Positions 19,274 to 28,586 of a stretch of 64,000 nucleotides of DNA are shown piece after piece. A program made the translations under genes and the position numbers. The notes below the pieces were generated by a model, which saw nothing but the letters and a program-made list of their open reading frames with translations, was not told the origin of the DNA and did no database searches. Each line of letters starts with the position of its first letter. The first letter of the stretch is position 1. Origin of the DNA: Bacteroidales bacterium (lineage in GTDB: Bacteria; Bacteroidota; Bacteroidia; Bacteroidales; UBA12077); the NCBI GenBank assembly GCA_028282785.1, contig JANQHE010000029.1, forward strand, positions 98,477 to 162,476. Direction: 5' to 3'.

Positions 19274-22200
19274 ATGAAAAAACTAACCCTGATTCTTCTT
19301 GCATTCTTATGTTTTATCGTAACAGATGCTCAAGAAAAAAAAGATAAAGATGTATTCTCCGAATCAAACTTTTCCGGATTAAAATTCAGAAACATCGGTC
19401 CCGCATTTATGTCCGGTAGAATTGCTGACATAGCTATTCATCCGGAAAATAATAATATATGGTATGTAGCTGTAGGTTCAGGTGGGGTGTGGAAAACAGT
19501 AAATTCGGGAACTACATGGAAACCAATTTTTGACGCACAAAAATCATATTCAACTGGTTGTGTAACAATTGATGAAAATAATCCCAATATAGTTTGGGTT
19601 GGAACCGGTGAAAACATCGGAGGGCGACATGTTGGTTACGGAGATGGAATATATTTAAGTAAAGATGGAGGTTCAAGTTGGAAAAATATGGGACTTAAGG
19701 AATCTCATCATATTTCAAAAATTATTATTCACCCGGAAAATTCTAATATCATCTGGGTAGCAGCTCAAGGCCCACTTTGGTCAAAAGGTGGAGAACGAGG
19801 TTTATATAAATCTGTGGATGGAGGAAAAACATGGAAAAGAACTTTGGGAGATTCGGAGTGGGTTGGAGTAACAGATATTATTATCGACCCAAGAAATGCA
19901 AACAGGCTGTATGCGGCAACATGGCAACGACATAGAAATGTAGCTGCTTATATGGGAGGAGGTCCCGGTACGGCAATTTATAAATCAGAAGATGGAGGAG
20001 TTACCTGGGAGAAACTTTCGAAAGGATTACCAACCTCAAATATGGGTAAAATCGGTTTAGCTATTTCTCCACAAAAACCAGATGTGGTTTATGCAGCGAT
20101 AGAGCTTGATAGAAGAACCGGAGGTGTTTATAAATCTACTGATCGTGGAGCTTCATGGACAAAACAATCGGATGCTGTTTCAGGAGCCACCGGCCCTCAT
20201 TATTACCAGGAACTTTATGCATGTCCGCATCAATTTGATCGAATTTATTTAGTTGATGTAAGAATGCAAATATCCGAAGATGGAGGTAAGACATTCAAAA
20301 GGATGAAAGAAGAGTTTAAACACTCGGATAATCATTCTTTGGCTTTTAGGAAAGATGATCCTAATTATTTATTGGTTGGGACAGATGGTGGTATTTACGA
20401 AACTTTTGATTTAACCGAAAGCTGGAAATATATTCCCAATTTACCTTTAACTCAATTTTATAAAGTAGCTGTTGATGATGCTGAACCTTTTTATAATATT
20501 TATGGAGGAACACAGGATAATAATACGCAAGGTGGTCCATCACGTACAGATAACTTAAGTGGTATAAGAAATTCAGACTGGGATGTTGTATTGTTTGCAG
20601 ATGGCCATCAACCTGCTACGGAGCCTGGAAATCCGGATATTGTTTATGCTGAATGGCAACAAGGAAACTTAGTAAGAGCTGACCGAACAACTGGAGAAAT
20701 TGTCTATATTCAACCTCAGCCCGAAGAAGGAGAGGTTTATGAACGTTTTAACTGGGATGCACCAATTCTTGTGAGCCCGCATAAACCGACCAGAATATAT
20801 TTTGCTTCGCAAAGAGTTTGGAAATCGGAAAACCGAGGTGATAGCTGGACTGCTATTTCCGGAGATTTAACCAGAAATCAAAACAGGATAGAGCTTCCTA
20901 TAATGGAAAAAACATGGAGTTATGATTCTCCCTGGGATATGGATGCAATGTCAAACTATAATACCATTACTTCTTTAGCAGAATCGCCAGTGCAAGAAGG
21001 ATTAATTTATGCCGGAACAGATGATGGGATCATACAAGTAACCGAAGATGGAGGGGTTAACTGGAGAAAGATAGAGGTTGGTAGTTTACCCGGAGTTCCT
21101 TCAACAGCTTTTGTTAATGATATAAAAGCAGATATGTTTGATGCAAACACGGTATATGTTGTGTTGGATAACCACAAATTTGGTGATTTAAATCCTTATT
21201 TATATAAAAGTACGGATAAAGGAAAATCGTGGAAATCAATAAAAGGTAATGTTCCTGATAAAACACTTTTATGGAGGATAGTTCAGGATCATGTAAAACC
21301 TGAATTAATGTTTCTGGCTACGGAATTTGGAATCTATTTTACCATAAACGGCGGATCCAAATGGATCAAATTTAAAGGTGGAGTTCCTACAATTTCCTTT
21401 AGAGATCTGGCAATACAAAAGCGCGAAAATGATTTGGTTGGAGCTTCTTTTGGAAGGAGTTTTTATGTGCTTGATGATTATTCAGCACTTAGAGAAGTTT
21501 CAGAAGAGCAGCTAAAACAAGAAGCAACATTATTTCCTGTGCGTAAGGCATGGTGGTATATGCAACGTTCTCCATTAGGCCGTGGGCAAAAAGGCTCCTT
21601 GGGAGCACAACTGTATACCGCACCAAATCCTCCATTCGGAGCAGTATTTACTTATTATATTGGTAAAGAATATAAAACTATTGCCCAATTAAGAAAGCAA
21701 AAAGAAAAAGAACTAACAAAAGAAAACAAAAATATTCCATTCCCTGGTTGGGATAAGTTAGATGAAGAGAAGTTACAGGAAAAGCCAAAGATCATTTTGA
21801 CTGTAAAAGATATGGATGGAAATGTTATTCGAAAAGTAGAAGGACCAACAAAGAAAGGTTTCCATCGAGTTAGTTGGGATTTAAGAACAGCTTCAAAAAG
21901 AGCTGTTCATGAAAATGGAGGGAACTCTAACTGGTTTCCACAAGGTTATATGGTTGAGCCCGGTAAATATACGGTAACATTATCGAAACAAATTGATGGT
22001 GTTGTGACCAATTTATCAGACCCAATGGAATTTGAGGTGGCTGAAATGAGAAAAGGAGCTTTAGAAGGAGCAAGTACAAAAGAGGTAGTAGCTTTTTGGA
22101 AAGAAATTGAAGAATTGCAAGGAAAGCTAAGCGCAGTTTCTATGGCTCTTAATGAAACAAAAAAGAAAATTGAATTAATGGAAAAAGCACTTTCAAGAGC

Positions 22201-22537
22201 GGAAGTAGATCCTACTGTTCTTAATTCTAAAATCCATAATGTAAAAATGGAATTAGCCAGAATGGATATTGAGTTCTTTGGAAGTAAAGCAAAAAATGAG
22301 GTGGGAGAAAAAAATAATCCGACAATTTATAGTAGGATCAGTGCTGCACAAATGGGAACTATGAATTCAACGTATGGGCCTACACCAACACATAAACGAA
22401 GCCTTGAAATTGCACAAAAGGAATTCATTGAATTAAAAGCACATTTAATTGAAATTATGGATAATAAAATTCCTGCAATAGAGAAAGAATTAATAGAATT
22501 AGGTGCTCCTTGGATAAAAGGTCAACCTTTACCTTAA
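19274..22537 (+). CDS. secreted BNR/sortilin-type beta-propeller protein
   Basis: 1087 aa with a signal peptide (residues 1-19). Residues about 30-720 consist of many BNR/VPS10-like repeats of the type YKSxDGGxTWxK (for example LYKSVDGGKTWKR and IYKSEDGGVTWEK), forming one or two large beta-propellers. The C-terminal part (about 790-1087) has an Ig-like segment and a helical region. Relatives in databases are often named glycosyl hydrolase, but I see no known glycosidase catalytic signature, so enzyme activity is not claimed. A terminator follows. Confidence 0.85.
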   Translation: MKKLTLILLAFLCFIVTDAQEKKDKDVFSESNFSGLKFRNIGPAFMSGRIADIAIHPENNNIWYVAVGSGGVWKTVNSGTTWKPIFDAQKSYSTGCVTIDENNPNIVWVGTGENIGGRHVGYGDGIYLSKDGGSSWKNMGLKESHHISKIIIHPENSNIIWVAAQGPLWSKGGERGLYKSVDGGKTWKRTLGDSEWVGVTDIIIDPRNANRLYAATWQRHRNVAAYMGGGPGTAIYKSEDGGVTWEKLSKGLPTSNMGKIGLAISPQKPDVVYAAIELDRRTGGVYKSTDRGASWTKQSDAVSGATGPHYYQELYACPHQFDRIYLVDVRMQISEDGGKTFKRMKEEFKHSDNHSLAFRKDDPNYLLVGTDGGIYETFDLTESWKYIPNLPLTQFYKVAVDDAEPFYNIYGGTQDNNTQGGPSRTDNLSGIRNSDWDVVLFADGHQPATEPGNPDIVYAEWQQGNLVRADRTTGEIVYIQPQPEEGEVYERFNWDAPILVSPHKPTRIYFASQRVWKSENRGDSWTAISGDLTRNQNRIELPIMEKTWSYDSPWDMDAMSNYNTITSLAESPVQEGLIYAGTDDGIIQVTEDGGVNWRKIEVGSLPGVPSTAFVNDIKADMFDANTVYVVLDNHKFGDLNPYLYKSTDKGKSWKSIKGNVPDKTLLWRIVQDHVKPELMFLATEFGIYFTINGGSKWIKFKGGVPTISFRDLAIQKRENDLVGASFGRSFYVLDDYSALREVSEEQLKQEATLFPVRKAWWYMQRSPLGRGQKGSLGAQLYTAPNPPFGAVFTYYIGKEYKTIAQLRKQKEKELTKENKNIPFPGWDKLDEEKLQEKPKIILTVKDMDGNVIRKVEGPTKKGFHRVSWDLRTASKRAVHENGGNSNWFPQGYMVEPGKYTVTLSKQIDGVVTNLSDPMEFEVAEMRKGALEGASTKEVVAFWKEIEELQGKLSAVSMALNETKKKIELMEKALSRAEVDPTVLNSKIHNVKMELARMDIEFFGSKAKNEVGEKNNPTIYSRISAAQMGTMNSTYGPTPTHKRSLEIAQKEFIELKAHLIEIMDNKIPAIEKELIELGAPWIKGQPLP

Positions 22538-22554
22538 TTGATTTCTTTAAATGG

Positions 22555-22587
22555 AATCCCTGCTAAGTAAAATTGGCAGGGATTTTT
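22555..22587 (+). terminator. terminator after BNR-repeat gene
   Basis: AATCCCTGC (22555-22563) pairs with GCAGGGATT (22576-22584) over a 12-base loop and is followed by T residues, 17 bp after the stop codon. Confidence 0.8.
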
Positions 22588-22644
22588 AGTTTTAGTAATT
22601 TTCCTAACGTCAGTATGTCATAAAAAGGGCTAAGTTATATTTTT

Positions 22645-22658
22645 GGCAGTAATTTTGT
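22645..22658 (+). promoter_or_regulatory. promoter candidate for the OsmC gene
   Basis: Two readings overlap. TAATTTTG (22650-22657) is an exact TAnnTTTG -7 box. Alternatively GG (22645-22646) with N10 and GT (22657-22658) resembles a sigma-54 site, but the -12 element is GT instead of GC. The ATG is 54 bp downstream. I favour the housekeeping reading. Confidence 0.35.
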
Positions 22659-22711
22659 ATAGCTAAAAATCTAAATATATAAATAGTTTAATTTTTAAAA
22701 AGAATATTAAT

Positions 22712-23107
22712 ATGGAAATGGAAATTTATTTTGATGGAAATAAGAAAGTAAATGCTAACTGGAACGGAAATATCATAAAAACAGACCAGCCACTTCAGGG
22801 AGGTGGAGAAGGAACGGCTCCAACACCATTTGACTTGTTTCTAACTTCGTTGGGTACTTGTGCGGGTATTTATGTAAAAGGATTTTGCGATCAAAGAGGT
22901 TTATCATCAGATAATATAAAAATCATACAAAAAATGAATGTTGATCCGGCAACGAGATTAATTAATAAGATTGATCTGGAAATTCAATTACCTGCAGATT
23001 TTCCTGAGAAATATAAAGATGCAGTCATTAACTCTGCAAATCTTTGTGCTGTAAAACGCCACTTGCAACAACCTCCGCAATTTGATGTATATACAAAAAC
23101 AGTTTAA
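22712..23107 (+). CDS. OsmC-family protein
   Basis: 131 aa of the OsmC/Ohr fold, which reduces organic hydroperoxides with two cysteines. Cys50 lies in SLGTCAGIYVKGF and Cys112 in ANLCAVKRHL; both family positions are kept. It is closer to the YhfA-like OsmC subgroup than to classical Ohr (inferred from spacing). A stand-alone gene, followed at once by an inverted-repeat element. Confidence 0.85.
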   Translation: MEMEIYFDGNKKVNANWNGNIIKTDQPLQGGGEGTAPTPFDLFLTSLGTCAGIYVKGFCDQRGLSSDNIKIIQKMNVDPATRLINKIDLEIQLPADFPEKYKDAVINSANLCAVKRHLQQPPQFDVYTKTV

Positions 23108-23111
23108 ATAT

Positions 23112-23297
23112 AAGGAGGTTATCCAAAGAGTCTTAGTGTTCTTTGTGCCTGCTTTGTGAAACCCTGCTTGCAGCAGGCAAGTTTGTGGTATAATTATAAA
23201 AGGCTATTGCACAGAGAACCACAAAGAAGGCGCAAAGTTACTCAAAGTAAAAAATACGAACTAAATTCAACTATACTACTTTTTGGGCAACCTCTTT
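23112..23297. repeat. imperfect inverted-repeat element, about 186 bp
   Basis: The left end AAGGAGGTTATCCAAAGAGT (23112-23131) is inverted imperfectly at the right end (ACTTTTGGGCAACCTCTTT, 23279-23297), about 15 of 19 positions with one gap. The similarity continues inward: CTTTGTGCCTGCTTTGTG on the left against the reverse complement of CACAAAGAAGGCGCAAAG on the right. It contains no gene. The right arm abuts the stop codon of the methyltransferase gene, so it may also act as its 3' hairpin. It looks like a small non-autonomous repeat of a kind scattered in this phylum. Confidence 0.6.
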
Positions 23298-24392
23298 TTA
23301 CTTGGTAATTTCTATAATTGAAAAAGGAGCAGCCGTTTGAATGACTTTATTTAACTTCAGGTCAGATTTTGAAATAAGCTCTTTAAAATCTTCTTTTGTC
23401 CTTTCTTTTCCATCCTGCCGGCTAACCAACATTTGGATATCATAAAGCTTGGCAAAGGAGTAACGGTTATTATTTTCGATAACAGGTTCAAAAATCAATA
23501 TTTTTCCATTTTGTGGCAGAACACCTTTTATTTTTTTAAGAAGATTTATGCATTGATTATCCGAAAGATTGTGTACGATACTTTTTAATAAATATATATC
23601 TCCGCCTTGCGGGATATTTTCAAAAAAATTGCCCGGAATAAATTCCATTCTATCGGAAACTTTATATTCTTCTGCAATCTTTTTTGCACCTTCAACTACA
23701 TGTTGTAAATCAAAAACCTTTCCTTGAATATCGTTATACTTTGATAAGATCATCGATAATAAAATTCCCTGTCCACCGCCAATATCCACTATGGTTTCAG
23801 CCCTGCTGAAATTATATTCGGATAAGATCGAATAGCTCAACATGAGTGAATTATTAGTCATTGCCTGATTGTAAATCTCATTTTTGTCCGGATTTTTTTC
23901 CAAATATTCGAAAACATCCATGCCTAAAATATCCTGCGCTGCATTATTACCCGTTTTAACAACATGATCAAGCTTTTCGAACATTTTCCAGTTAATTCCA
24001 TTCACTTGATGAATTACCATATGTCGCATGGAATCCTGCCGGTCTAGTAAGGTTTCGGACAATCTGTTATTAATAAAACATTTATTCTTTTTTTCAATAA
24101 AGACCCCCTGGCTGGCTAACATTCGCATTAGTCGATACAAAGAATCTTCGTGGGTACGAGTTAATTTTGCTAATTCGGTAACCGTTTTTTCTCCTTTTTT
24201 TAACAGCTCAGCTAAATTAAGACCGGCAGCCACACCAATAGCTTTTGTTACATAAAACCCTTGTACTATTTCTATTATGGCAACATTAGCAGGAGTTAAC
24301 TTACGAGATAATCGAACCAGCAAATATCTAAAACGTTCAAAAAACTTCAGGATTTTTGCAGGTGGATATTGGGGGATTTTGTTTTTCCGCAT
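23298..24392 (-). CDS. SAM-dependent O-methyltransferase (class II small-molecule type)
   Basis: 364 aa with a winged-helix dimerisation domain (about 35-110: LAELLKKGEKTVTELAKLTRTHEDSLYRLMRML) and a Rossmann methyltransferase domain. The SAM motif is VDIGGGQGILLSMIL (about 207-221), and the catalytic-region segment is DIYLLKSIVHNLSDNQC, with His as expected for the plant/CrtF-like O-methyltransferase family. The substrate is unknown. It is divergent from the acyl-chain cluster starting at 24516, so a joint role in a secondary metabolite is possible but not shown. Confidence 0.85.
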   Translation of the reverse strand: MRKNKIPQYPPAKILKFFERFRYLLVRLSRKLTPANVAIIEIVQGFYVTKAIGVAAGLNLAELLKKGEKTVTELAKLTRTHEDSLYRLMRMLASQGVFIEKKNKCFINNRLSETLLDRQDSMRHMVIHQVNGINWKMFEKLDHVVKTGNNAAQDILGMDVFEYLEKNPDKNEIYNQAMTNNSLMLSYSILSEYNFSRAETIVDIGGGQGILLSMILSKYNDIQGKVFDLQHVVEGAKKIAEEYKVSDRMEFIPGNFFENIPQGGDIYLLKSIVHNLSDNQCINLLKKIKGVLPQNGKILIFEPVIENNNRYSFAKLYDIQMLVSRQDGKERTKEDFKELISKSDLKLNKVIQTAAPFSIIEITK

Positions 24393-24515
24393 CTGGATTA
24401 TGTTTAGTTGATAAAAATAGAAAACTTTTTTCGATAAAATCAGCCGTAGATTTGGTTAAAATTAGAAAAAACTCCAATTTTCTAATTAATTTTACCTGTC
24501 ACTTTAAATGCGGAT

Positions 24516-24902
24516 ATGAAATATACCTTCGAAACAACAGTACGGGGTTACGAATTAGATTCCTACGGTCACTTAAATAATGCTGTTTATATAAGTTATA
24601 CGGAACAAGCAAGATGGGAAATTCTTGAAAATGCAGGTTTGTTAGAATCTTTTTTATCAAAAAAATTGTTATTAGTTGTTACAGAAACGAATATCCGTTA
24701 TATGCGTGAACTTAAATTATTCGATGATGTTAAAGTTGAAACACAAATAAGATTTGAACCACCTTATCTTATTTTTCAACATGATATTATAAATTCAACA
24801 GATAAGATAAAAGCAGCTAAAGCCGAGGTAAAAACATTGTTAATTGATCGGGAACGTATTCCACAAGACATTCCTGAAGAATTATTAGCAATAATTAATT
24901 AG
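24516..24902 (+). CDS. 4HBT-type acyl-CoA/acyl-ACP thioesterase
   Basis: 128-aa single hotdog domain. The family signature YELDSYGHLNNAVYISYTEQAR (here split: YELDSYGHLNN and YISYTEQAR) carries the catalytic Asp15-like residue of 4-hydroxybenzoyl-CoA thioesterases. It should release acyl chains from CoA or ACP. It is the first gene of a run in which the next five genes follow with gaps of 0-8 bp. Confidence 0.85.
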   Translation: MKYTFETTVRGYELDSYGHLNNAVYISYTEQARWEILENAGLLESFLSKKLLLVVTETNIRYMRELKLFDDVKVETQIRFEPPYLIFQHDIINSTDKIKAAKAEVKTLLIDRERIPQDIPEELLAIIN

Positions 24903-24909
24903 AAATTGA

Positions 24910-25644
24910 ATGGAGAAATCAAATATTGCGAACTGGGTACGTATGGGTGAAATAGGAATTCTATCCATATCCAATGGAAAGGAGAATTATTTGAATACTC
25001 CGGATTTCCTAAATCCGGATGCTTTAAAAAAATGGACTTCCGAAGATAACCTTAAAGGTATTATCATTACGGGAGCAGGGAGAAACTTCTCCGCTGGTGC
25101 AGATATGAAAAATCTTAAAGCATTGGTTGAAGATGAGATTATTCTGAAGAAAAAGATGAATGAAGGAAAAGCAATTCTTGATTTTATTGAAGATTTGAAT
25201 ATTCCTGTTATTTCTGCTATCAATGGAGTTTGTTTTGGTGGCGGCCTGGAAATTGCTTTGGCATCACACATGCGAATTTGTTCTCCTAAAGCCTTATTTG
25301 CTTTTCCTGAAGTAAATCATGGAATAATCCCAGGATTGGGAGGTACCTATCGATTAACTCAATTAATTAAGAAAGGCACTTACGAAATATTGCTTAACGG
25401 AGATATGATGAATGCTGAGGAAGCTAAGAAAATTGGCTTAACCGATTATATTTCCGAATCGAAAGATTCTATGGATTTAGCAATGGAAAAATTAGAAAAT
25501 ATGATAAAAGATCGTTCAATTGAAGTTATTCAATCTGTGATGAAGGCGATTAAAGACTCAAAGACTCTGGATAAGAACGAAGCACTTAAATCTGAAACGG
25601 AATTATTTTGCAAATTGGCTGTTAATGTAAAGCCTTTACAATAA
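24910..25644 (+). CDS. enoyl-CoA hydratase/isomerase family protein 1
   Basis: 244-aa crotonase. The oxyanion-hole regions FSAGADMKNL and NGVCFGGGLEIAL are intact, and the two catalytic glutamates of true hydratases are present as Glu114 and Glu134, 20 residues apart as in rat ECH Glu144/Glu164. It probably hydrates enoyl thioesters. It lies 7 bp after the thioesterase and 6 bp before the phosphopantetheinyl transferase. Confidence 0.88.
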   Translation: MEKSNIANWVRMGEIGILSISNGKENYLNTPDFLNPDALKKWTSEDNLKGIIITGAGRNFSAGADMKNLKALVEDEIILKKKMNEGKAILDFIEDLNIPVISAINGVCFGGGLEIALASHMRICSPKALFAFPEVNHGIIPGLGGTYRLTQLIKKGTYEILLNGDMMNAEEAKKIGLTDYISESKDSMDLAMEKLENMIKDRSIEVIQSVMKAIKDSKTLDKNEALKSETELFCKLAVNVKPLQ

Positions 25645-25650
25645 TTGAAG

Positions 25651-25998
25651 ATGTATAAAGAAATTGAGCAGATAAGATCATTTGAAGAAATAGAGGAAAT
25701 ATTATTTAAACACTCTGATGATTATTATGTTATTGATCAAGGATTGAAATCACTTGAACATAAGAACACTGTAAAAAGATTGGGAGCAAGATATTTGATA
25801 AAAAAATCAATTTTAGATTATTTGGATCTAGGGGATGATTTCAACGATATTGAAATTGAAAATGAAGAAAGTGGAAAACCTGTGGTTTCATTTCAAGGAA
25901 TCGTTGACGAAAAAATAAAACAAAAGAATATCAGGAATGTTCAGGTTTCTATTTCGCACTCCAGGAACTATGTTGCCACATTAGTAATTATTGAATAA
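25651..25998 (+). CDS. 4'-phosphopantetheinyl transferase-like protein (AcpS fold)
   Basis: 115 aa counted from ATG 25651; a TTG lies two codons upstream. The motifs KRLGARYLIKKSILD and VQVSISHSRNYVATLV match the Mg-binding/pantetheine-binding core of AcpS-type transferases (usual K[RK]xAA(R/K)xAxxK and SxSHxxxxA). It would load the phosphopantetheine arm on an acyl carrier protein. No ACP gene is in the window. The stop overlaps the next start (TAATG), implying translational coupling. Confidence 0.78.
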   Translation: MYKEIEQIRSFEEIEEILFKHSDDYYVIDQGLKSLEHKNTVKRLGARYLIKKSILDYLDLGDDFNDIEIENEESGKPVVSFQGIVDEKIKQKNIRNVQVSISHSRNYVATLVIIE

Positions 25999-26648
25999 TG
26001 TTTAAAGTTCTTCACTGGTATATAAAAAATCAAATTGGGTTTTTAGAGTTAAGTAACCCACCTTCAAATCCGATGGATCCTACTTTTTTTGAGGAGTTTT
26101 ATTGGTGGAGAACGGAAATAATCGAAAAGGAAAATGTTGAAGCAATCGTTATTCATGGTAAAGGACGACATTTTTCATCGGGCGCTGTATTAAATGATTT
26201 ATTGGGAATAATAAGTCGTAGTCATACTCAAGAAGGCGATATCAATAAGATTAGTAAGTTCTTAAATAAAAACAGTCAGATCTTTTACTCATTAAAAGAA
26301 TTAAATATTCCTGTTATAGCTGCAGTTCGTGGGGTTTGCCTGGGTTCTGCTTTCGAGTTAGCATTGTGTTGCGACTATATAATTTGCGGTGAAAAAGCAG
26401 TTCTTGGTTTACCTGAAACTACCTTTGGATTAATTCCCGGTTGTACCGGAACATATATTCTTCCAAAACTGGTTGGAGAATCTTTGGCAATGGAGCTTAT
26501 CTTAACGGGAGATACATTTACTCCTTTTCGGGCAAAGGAATGGGGCTTGGTTCAGGAGATAGTTTCTACAAAAGAAGTATTGGAAGAAGCCACAACACTT
26601 GCAAAAAAGTTAAGTAAGAACTTTAATCATGTATTCAAATCAATTTGA
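25998..26648 (+). CDS. enoyl-CoA hydratase/isomerase family protein 2
   Basis: 216-aa crotonase, shorter than the usual 255-260 because the C-terminal helices are missing. The oxyanion hole GRHFSSGAVLNDL and RGVCLGSAFELAL and both glutamates (Glu120 and Glu140, 20 apart) are present. Start at 25998 inside the TAATG overlap. Two crotonases next to a KAS III-like gene recall beta-branching cassettes, where one dehydrates and the other decarboxylates, but here both keep the hydratase residues. Confidence 0.85.
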   Translation: MFKVLHWYIKNQIGFLELSNPPSNPMDPTFFEEFYWWRTEIIEKENVEAIVIHGKGRHFSSGAVLNDLLGIISRSHTQEGDINKISKFLNKNSQIFYSLKELNIPVIAAVRGVCLGSAFELALCCDYIICGEKAVLGLPETTFGLIPGCTGTYILPKLVGESLAMELILTGDTFTPFRAKEWGLVQEIVSTKEVLEEATTLAKKLSKNFNHVFKSI

Positions 26649-26654
26649 TTTATT

Positions 26655-27779
26655 ATGAGGGAGAATAATTCTGAGAACCATATAAAACTTACCGGAACCG
26701 GATCATATTTACCTGGTAAACCAATAGCTATTGAAGAAGTTGATTATTACCTGGGTGAGCTTACTAAAGCTCCAAAGAAGTTGCAAAAGTGGTTGATACG
26801 AATGAAGGATCTGATGAAAGAAATGTTAGAAGTGGAATATTATCACTTTGCAATAGATCCGGAAACAAGAGAATTTACAGATGATAATATCACGATGTCT
26901 GTTAAAGCAGCACAAAAAGCATTAAAAGGGGCAGGACTCAATCCGGAAGACATTGACTTAATTGTTTATGGAAGTGCCCACCAGGATCAAATGCCAACAG
27001 CATCGGTTCGAATACAAGAGGCGCTTGGAGTTGAGCAATGTGGCGAAATATCCATACATGCAAATTGCACCTCTGCCTATAAAGCACTTTTAATAGCAAG
27101 TGATTTTATCAGATCCGGACGTTATAAAAATGCATTGGTACTCTCATCAAGTATGTCTTCATCAGAACTAAGGGCAGAATACTATAATCAGGAATTAGTA
27201 AAAAAAGAGGAATTATTTCTTCGTTATTTTTTGAGTGACGGGGCAGGAGCTTTAGTATTACAGGCAACGGATGAAAAGAAAAACGGACTTTTTGTTGAAC
27301 ATACATACATGGAGTCCATAGGAGGTAAAAAGCCTTCAGCTATGAAAAACCGGCGTCCTGCATACTGGATGAATCCGAAAGAAGAATATGAATTAGGTTA
27401 TCATCACCTTACGCAAATGTTCAACGAACAATTAAGAACTCATTTTCATGATGAAGATGGAAGTGTTTTCTTAAAAGGGCTTAAAAGAATGCTGGAAGAA
27501 TACCCTGTCAACATAAATGATTTAAGATATTTTCAGGTAAATTTCCCTTCAAAGCATATTTCAGAACTGGTGATGGATGAATGTGAACAACTGGGAATTG
27601 ATCGTAACACGCTTTATTCAAAAATGGCTTCAATGGGATATGCGGGTCCTCCAATGGCATTTATATCTATTGATAGAATTATTTCCAAAGAAAAACTGAG
27701 CTCTAACGATTTGATATTGAGTTTTGTTACAGAAGTTAGTAAATTTATGCAGGCAGGATATGTTTTAAAGTATTTTTAG
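26655..27779 (+). CDS. KAS III-like (FabH-type) ketosynthase
   Basis: 374-aa thiolase-fold condensing enzyme. The nucleophile Cys138 is clear in ISIHANCTSAYKAL. The usual catalytic His (HQAN) and Asn (GNTS) are not evident: the matching segments read YFQVNFPSKHIS and SMGYAGPPMA. This suggests an unusual mechanism, such as acyl transfer instead of condensation (inference). It begins 6 bp after crotonase 2 and ends the tightly packed part of the cluster. Confidence 0.82.
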   Translation: MRENNSENHIKLTGTGSYLPGKPIAIEEVDYYLGELTKAPKKLQKWLIRMKDLMKEMLEVEYYHFAIDPETREFTDDNITMSVKAAQKALKGAGLNPEDIDLIVYGSAHQDQMPTASVRIQEALGVEQCGEISIHANCTSAYKALLIASDFIRSGRYKNALVLSSSMSSSELRAEYYNQELVKKEELFLRYFLSDGAGALVLQATDEKKNGLFVEHTYMESIGGKKPSAMKNRRPAYWMNPKEEYELGYHHLTQMFNEQLRTHFHDEDGSVFLKGLKRMLEEYPVNINDLRYFQVNFPSKHISELVMDECEQLGIDRNTLYSKMASMGYAGPPMAFISIDRIISKEKLSSNDLILSFVTEVSKFMQAGYVLKYF

Positions 27780-27782
27780 TTT

Positions 27783-27796
27783 GGCATGGTTTATGC
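27783..27796 (+). promoter_or_regulatory. sigma-54 promoter for the outer-membrane protein gene
   Basis: TTGGCATGGTTTATGCA contains GG (27783-27784), exactly ten bases, then GC (27795-27796), with the extended TTGGCA and TGCA forms of the -24/-12 consensus. It directly follows the KAS III stop, would start transcription near 27808 and would leave a leader of about 65 bases before the ATG at 27873. Confidence 0.7.
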
Positions 27797-27872
27797 ATTT
27801 TGAACCATAATTAATTAAAAATGTATAATAAAAAACGAACAAACAATTACTAATTATTTAATAGATAGGGTT

Positions 27873-28538
27873 ATGAAAAAGATTTTTACATTATTATTAC
27901 TGGCATTAGTAGTACAGGTATCATTTGCACAGGAAGAGGAAGAAAAAAAGAAAAGAATGGAAAGTGATATAAATACTATTTTCGATGAGGATAATCTGAA
28001 ATTTACCGGAGGTTTTATCGGACCTGAATTAAAGGTAAGTAACATTTACGATGATGAAGGTTTATTAATTGGTGGTAGAATGGGAGCTACTTTTAATGAT
28101 AAGTTTACAATGGGGTTAGGTGGTTATGGGCTGGTAACTAAAAGTAGTTTTGATTATATTCCGACATCCGGGCCGGTGCAACCTATAAGAATAGGAATGG
28201 GTTACGGTGGTTTAGCATTGGAGTATACCATTTTTGGCAAAAAGAAAATTCATTTTTCTGTTCCTGTGTTAGTTGGAGTAGGTGGATTTACTTTCTATGA
28301 AGATGATGAAGATTTATGGGATGATAATTTTAACGATATTGAAACGTCTGCAGCATTTGTTGCGGAGCCTGGAGTCAATCTAGAGTTAAATTTATTCAAA
28401 TATTTCAGATTTAGTGCTGGAGTATCATACAGATATGTAGCAGGAACTAGTTTTGATGATCCTATGTTAGAAGGAATTGACGACGGAGACCTTTCGGATT
28501 TATCTTACAATGCTACGTTAAAATTTGGATTTTTTTAA
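27873..28538 (+). CDS. outer-membrane beta-barrel protein
   Basis: 221 aa with signal peptide (cleavage after QVSFA, then QEEEEKKK). The rest is alternating beta strands with many Gly and aromatic residues, and the last residue is Phe (LKFGFF), the outer-membrane insertion signal. The size suits an eight-stranded barrel. It stands behind a sigma-54 promoter, unlike its neighbours, and is closed by a terminator at 28587-28614. No specific function is claimed. Confidence 0.75.
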   Translation: MKKIFTLLLLALVVQVSFAQEEEEKKKRMESDINTIFDEDNLKFTGGFIGPELKVSNIYDDEGLLIGGRMGATFNDKFTMGLGGYGLVTKSSFDYIPTSGPVQPIRIGMGYGGLALEYTIFGKKKIHFSVPVLVGVGGFTFYEDDEDLWDDNFNDIETSAAFVAEPGVNLELNLFKYFRFSAGVSYRYVAGTSFDDPMLEGIDDGDLSDLSYNATLKFGFF

Positions 28539-28586
28539 GAAATTCTTTTCATAAGAATAGTAAGTATATAAAGTGCTAACTTAAAG

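Noticed and set aside
25998..27779. HMG-CoA-synthase-type beta-branching cassette
   Set aside because: Both crotonases keep the hydratase glutamates, the KAS III-like enzyme lacks the synthase His pattern, and no donor ACP or decarboxylating KS is present.
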